From Methanobacteriota archaeon (GTDB lineage Archaea; Thermoplasmatota; Poseidoniia; Poseidoniales; Poseidoniaceae), in contig PAEE01000001.1 of NCBI GenBank assembly GCA_002701145.1, positions 1 to 8,576 of the forward strand: a stretch of 8,576 nt of DNA, given 5' to 3'. Positions 5,567 to 8,576 of this stretch are shown in pieces; positions within the stretch are counted from its first letter, which is position 1; the number at the start of each line of letters is the position of its first letter. The notes under the pieces were generated by a model, which saw only the letters and a list, made by a program, of their open reading frames with translations, was not told the origin of the DNA and did no database searches. The position numbers and the translations under genes were made by a program.

Positions 5567-7606
5567 TCACATTGGAGCAGTAGAGATGATTTCGACCCAA
5601 TGTACTCTCACTCCGGTTTCATCGATTAATGTATCACCACGTCCCGATGCTCCCAGAGGATTAATCCAATATTTGGAATCGCTAATGATTTTGATTTCAA
5701 ACCCTCCGTTGCCTGCGAATGAACATGAATTATACCATCCGGAACCTTGTAATTTCTCGCCATTAATTTCGGCTTCAACATTACCTACAAATTCAGTCAT
5801 CACACAGACTTGGTAAGCCTCAGTATCATCAACTGCAAAGTTATGGGTGCCTTCAGTAAGGTATAGTCTCTCATCACCCAAATTAAACGGGTCGCGACTT
5901 CTTTGCTCAGCCCAGGGGTCTGGTCGCATATTTTCGCCTTCCACCGATTCAAAATGAGATACCATCTTGTCGTCTTCAAGGACGTAAAGAGTAGATGCAC
6001 CACTAGACCACTGCATTTCCCAATGAGTAGAGGCCTGAATATACTGCATCATCACGCCCTTAGGTGATGCAATTGCGTGTGTAATTCCTAATTTTTGCAA
6101 CCTCGGAATATCATCGTAAACGATCGCAGTAGTAGCTGCATTTTGAATAGAAAATTCCTGTTGCAAAATCCCCAGAGTCGGAACGGAGGTTACACCAATA
6201 TGTTCTGGGACCGAATATACATGGCCCCAGTGTTCGTTTTCAGTGTAAACAATGGAACCCTCTTCCAAGTTTTCTAGAAGTTGGAATAGAACTTCATCTC
6301 CTTCAGATGAAACGTGTAACTCATCGTGTTCAGATAATTCAGAGAGGGCACTATGAGCAATTCCGCACAATAGCAAAGTCGCAATCATAATTGCTCTGCC
6401 ACCGTCAGATGCAATGCCTCCTTCGACTCGAGAGAATCTAAGGCCAACTAAGGCTGCCAGAGGGATGTGGAATGCATGCATACTCATTGAATAGAGTGCA
6501 TATGACATCATAGTAATGATGGTGAATCCTTCTAATCCTTCAAACAGATGAATGGCGGAAAGTGCCCAATTTAGTCCAATCCAAACTATCAGTATCCTAG
6601 CAGGTTTGTCATTACGCAATGTCCATGCCGACCAAATACCGAGTGGCAAAAGAAGTCCAGCATAGATAGCCATAGGCGTTCCTCCTTGCCACCCATATTC
6701 AGCAAACACAGCCTCTCCACCAAATGCGGGGGCTAAAATTAGAATTACAAATAATGTAATTATTGCTAAAAATGAATATTGTATTTTTTCAGTTAGACTA
6801 ATGCTTTCGCTTTTTGATACCAATAATTTAGCAGAAACTAATGTTGTAAGATAAATCAGGCCAGTGGGATGGATCATAGCGACAGTGATAGCGGTAATCG
6901 CTACAATTTCCCAGCGTAGTTTAGTGGAGAACATTGTGAGAATTACAATTAATCCCAGTTGGCTAGCGACAGTAGGATATCCTGAGTCGAGATTCTTTGC
7001 AAATAGTGCAGGTGCTAGGAGCATTGCCATAATTGTCCAATGACCACACCCCATTTTCTCACCGACTGCTGAGATTCCTAACAGTAGAGCAGCGAAGCAC
7101 ATTGTTCCAAGAATGAATACCGAGATGTGAGGTTCACCTCCCATCCATGCTGCAAGCATGGGAAAGGCAGGTGGATAAGTCCAAGTTCCTATCGAGGGTT
7201 CACTAAGAATGAATCCTCCAGTTCTTGAAATTGAATCTGCTAATACTGAAAAACCAATCCAATCCACTCCCATTGGCGAGCCATATGAGAGTGGCGTAAC
7301 TGCCATTACAAAAGCAATAATTGTGAATATCCAAAACCATGGTGAGCGCTGAATTATCTTTGTATGATGTACTGGCTCTAATTCAATTCGAATAGCAATA
7401 ACCGCAATTATATTTGTCAAAATTAGTAGCGATGTAAGAGTACTAAGCGCCCATCCTAGAAGAAAACATGCTCCCGAAATACCGAGACAAACCAGCAAAC
7501 CCAGTGCTGGCATTAGCAATAAATGGCGCTTCAAATCACCATCCTTGTCAATCCTTCTAGCAATAGCAATTCCCGGAAGAATTGCAACCTCTAATCCGAG
7601 AGACAT
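5567..7606 (-). CDS. Polytopic membrane protein, probable GT-C glycosyltransferase
   Basis: The product has 679 residues. About 12-14 hydrophobic segments fill residues 3 to about 420 (clear ones near 28-53, 54-74, 90-108, 161-180, 190-204, 212-226, 278-294, 313-330, 336-354 and 404-420). A soluble C-terminal part spans about 425-679. After the fourth segment comes GSPMGVDWIGFSVLADSISR, whose Asp115 sits where GT-C enzymes (which use lipid-linked sugars outside the membrane) carry a catalytic acidic residue; TYPPAFPMLAAW (143-154) follows, as in several GT-C-like families including DUF6541. The C-terminal part has an alpha/beta stretch (about 434-545) and then a beta-rich end with Trp/Gly/Asn turns, possibly a carbohydrate-binding sandwich. 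The start is ATG 7606 with no Shine-Dalgarno site, possibly a leaderless message. It heads the minus-strand gene row, directly before the DPM1-like gene, which supports a glycosylation role. The membrane topology is sure; the GT-C assignment is inference. Confidence 0.75.
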   Translation of the reverse strand: MSLGLEVAILPGIAIARRIDKDGDLKRHLLLMPALGLLVCLGISGACFLLGWALSTLTSLLILTNIIAVIAIRIELEPVHHTKIIQRSPWFWIFTIIAFVMAVTPLSYGSPMGVDWIGFSVLADSISRTGGFILSEPSIGTWTYPPAFPMLAAWMGGEPHISVFILGTMCFAALLLGISAVGEKMGCGHWTIMAMLLAPALFAKNLDSGYPTVASQLGLIVILTMFSTKLRWEIVAITAITVAMIHPTGLIYLTTLVSAKLLVSKSESISLTEKIQYSFLAIITLFVILILAPAFGGEAVFAEYGWQGGTPMAIYAGLLLPLGIWSAWTLRNDKPARILIVWIGLNWALSAIHLFEGLEGFTIITMMSYALYSMSMHAFHIPLAALVGLRFSRVEGGIASDGGRAIMIATLLLCGIAHSALSELSEHDELHVSSEGDEVLFQLLENLEEGSIVYTENEHWGHVYSVPEHIGVTSVPTLGILQQEFSIQNAATTAIVYDDIPRLQKLGITHAIASPKGVMMQYIQASTHWEMQWSSGASTLYVLEDDKMVSHFESVEGENMRPDPWAEQRSRDPFNLGDERLYLTEGTHNFAVDDTEAYQVCVMTEFVGNVEAEINGEKLQGSGWYNSCSFAGNGGFEIKIISDSKYWINPLGASGRGDTLIDETGVRVHWVEIISTAPM

Positions 7607-7680
7607 TATTCGCGGCTTTTGCTTACAGCCTTCAAACCTATTTGCGAAGAGTGATGAATTAGAGCCGGTTCGGTGACACT
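7607..7680. promoter_or_regulatory. Divergent intergenic region holding two promoters
   Basis: These 74 bases separate the starts of the membrane protein (minus) and the peptidase (plus), so both promoters should lie here. An AT-richer stretch, CAAACCTATTTG, near 7633-7644 is the only TATA-like candidate I see, about 40 bases before the plus-strand ATG; it does not match a strong archaeal TATA box. The assignment rests on gene arrangement rather than on a clear motif. Confidence 0.35.
7672..7676 (+). promoter_or_regulatory. Shine-Dalgarno site of the M23 peptidase gene
   Basis: GGTGA, complementary to the TCACC end of archaeal 16S rRNA, lies four bases before the ATG at 7681. It fixes this start and therefore the absence of a signal peptide in the product. 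Confidence 0.7.
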
Positions 7681-8244
7681 ATGGCCGAAGTCATAATTCT
7701 TCCAGAGGATTATTGGGTCTTCGATTTCACTAAGGGTGAAGATCCAACCTTTGAGTGCCCATTCCCTTACCAAATCGGTCGTTATGACGAAGTGAGACCT
7801 GGGATGTATACCCAGGAATTATTTGAAGGAACTCGAGACTTGCATATTGGAATAGACATTGGTACACCAGTAGATGAGCCAATACACGCATTTGGTCCCG
7901 GTATTGTTCATTCCAAGGGAGTGAACCCTGAGCCTGGCTCTTATGGGCCGACAATTATTATCCAACACGAGTATGAAGGTAAGCCTATTTGGGCTCTTTA
8001 TGGTCATCTTTCAATGGAATCATTGGACATGGTTGAAGTCGGTAATCATGTAGAAGAAGGGCAAATTATAGCTACGGTAGGAGATAAGAGCGTTAATGGA
8101 GGCTGGGCTCCACATCTTCATTTCCAACTTTCTTGGGAAGAACCACTGGTAAATGATATGCCAGGTGTAGTCTCTAGAGAAGATAGAGAGTGGGCATTGC
8201 TACAATATCCAGACCCTAGGATTGTCCTTGGGCCAATCTACTGA
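7681..8244 (+). CDS. M23-type (LytM) metallopeptidase without signal peptide
   Basis: The 187-residue protein carries a full M23 zinc-peptidase core. HIGID gives His55 and Asp59 as zinc ligands, YGHL gives His109, and HLHF gives His145 and His147. GVNPEPGSYGPTIIIQHEY and VEEGQIIATVGD show the usual beta framework. M23 enzymes cleave glycine-rich or peptidoglycan cross-link peptides, and most are exported. This one has neither signal peptide nor membrane segment, with a start fixed by GGTGA, and archaea of this type lack murein, so its substrate is unknown. From memory the core most resembles the M23 domain found inside large cytosolic aminotransferase/kinase fusion proteins (NGGWAPHLHFQ and PDPRIVLGP near the end). 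The N-terminal 50 residues (YWVFDFTKGE) are family-specific. It stands alone on the plus strand and overlaps the PGI/PMI gene tail to tail by 7 bases. Confidence 0.85.
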   Translation: MAEVIILPEDYWVFDFTKGEDPTFECPFPYQIGRYDEVRPGMYTQELFEGTRDLHIGIDIGTPVDEPIHAFGPGIVHSKGVNPEPGSYGPTIIIQHEYEGKPIWALYGHLSMESLDMVEVGNHVEEGQIIATVGDKSVNGGWAPHLHFQLSWEEPLVNDMPGVVSREDREWALLQYPDPRIVLGPIY

Positions 8245-8576
8245 TCTATCTGTTCAAGATACTCTTTCAGAGAGATAATCGGTTCGATATCTGTTGGGTT
8301 CTTGCCATGCAGAAGGGCTAATGCAATTGATAGCCAATCTGTCATAATACATAGGTGGAGTAAGCATTCCAGTAATGTTTCACCATCGCCATGAATTCTC
8401 CATGCCAGTTCAGTGGGGCAATTTGAAACAAACCAGTCCATTCTTTGAATCACTCTGGGATGCATGCCGTCCCACGACACCAGAATCAAGGCCTGATTTG
8501 CAGATTCAGGGTCTTGGTTTTCACCAACACCTCCCCAAGCAACCGCTTCATTGTGATTCATTTCTGGAAACAATCC
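8238..8576 (-). CDS. Bifunctional phosphoglucose/phosphomannose isomerase, C-terminal end (cut by right edge)
   Basis: The last 112 residues are visible; the frame stays open to the right edge with no convincing start (the first TTG is an internal Leu). The fragment begins GLFPEMNHNEAVAW, the conserved entry to the C-terminal SIS domain of archaeal and bacterial PGI/PMI enzymes. It ends with HGDGETLLECLLHLCIMTDW, then NPTDIEPIISLKEYL, the usual closing helices. The family interconverts fructose-6-phosphate with glucose-6-phosphate and mannose-6-phosphate in the cytosol. The His of NHNE and the Lys of the final LKEYL occupy positions implicated in catalysis in the Pyrobaculum enzyme (from memory). 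The stop TAG at 8238-8240 lies within the end of the peptidase gene. Mannose-6-phosphate made here could feed GDP-mannose for the DPM1-like glycosyltransferase about 2.7 kb downstream on the same strand. Confidence 0.9.
   Translation of the reverse strand, partial: GLFPEMNHNEAVAWGGVGENQDPESANQALILVSWDGMHPRVIQRMDWFVSNCPTELAWRIHGDGETLLECLLHLCIMTDWLSIALALLHGKNPTDIEPIISLKEYLEQIDQ

Noticed and set aside
7798..7816. Inverted repeat CCTGGG-atgtata-CCCAGG
   Set aside because: It is a perfect 6-bp stem but lies inside the peptidase coding sequence, with no flanking U-run or nearby start; chance is the simplest explanation.
1..8576. CRISPR array, insertion sequence, tRNA, attachment site or defence system
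   Set aside because: I saw no regularly spaced repeats, transposase or integrase motifs, tRNA-like cloverleaf, or nuclease/toxin pairs; all genes look like resident housekeeping or envelope genes.

Overview
The window looks like a compact archaeal chromosome segment, most likely from a planktonic marine euryarchaeon of the Marine Group II/III (Poseidoniales, Thermoplasmata-like) kind. The archaeal assignment rests on an archaeal exosome subunit (Csl4), a METTL5-type RNA methylase, an archaeal radical-SAM family, an archaeal-type bifunctional phosphoglucose/phosphomannose isomerase, and Shine-Dalgarno sites of the GGTGA/GAGG type. The narrower lineage is inference from gene style and moderate base composition; no rRNA or tRNA gene is present to confirm it.

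Layout. From about 7606 down to 1, eight genes lie head to tail on the minus strand with gaps of 2 to 72 bases, one of them a 4-base overlap. In transcription order they are: a polytopic GT-C-like membrane protein (7606-5567), a GT2 dolichol-phosphate-sugar-synthase-like glycosyltransferase (5540-4824), aspartate-semialdehyde dehydrogenase (4821-3859), an unrecognised protein with an acidic Val/Pro linker (3828-2890), a small zinc-ribbon/Gln-rich coiled-coil protein (2852-2631), a METTL5-like methyltransferase (2634-2077), an exosome Csl4 subunit fused to two RRM domains (2004-589), and the N-terminal part of a COG1031-like radical SAM protein (579 to beyond the left edge). Divergent to these is a plus-strand cytosolic M23-type metallopeptidase (7681-8244). 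It overlaps tail to tail with the C-terminal end of a bifunctional PGI/PMI sugar isomerase on the minus strand (8576-8238, start off the right edge).

How the genes may work together. The right part (PGI/PMI, GT-C-like protein, GT2 synthase) fits lipid-linked sugar supply and protein or lipid glycosylation at the membrane. The left part (METTL5 methylase, zinc-ribbon partner candidate, Csl4 fusion) fits RNA modification and RNA decay or processing. asd (lysine/threonine/methionine precursor synthesis) sits between them.

The most notable item is the Csl4 fusion. A complete archaeal exosome cap subunit (N-terminal domain, S1 domain, CxxC...CxxC zinc ribbon) continues through a linker of about 80 residues into two RRM domains and a Gly/Asn- and Lys-rich tail. 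RRMs are typical of eukaryotes and some bacteria and uncommon in archaea, so an RRM-armed exosome subunit suggests a distinct way of recruiting RNA to the archaeal exosome. Its leader can fold a 7-bp hairpin that would bury the likely Shine-Dalgarno site, which raises the possibility of autoregulation. No mobile element, CRISPR array, tRNA or rRNA gene was found, and no gene-free stretch exceeds about 75 bases.
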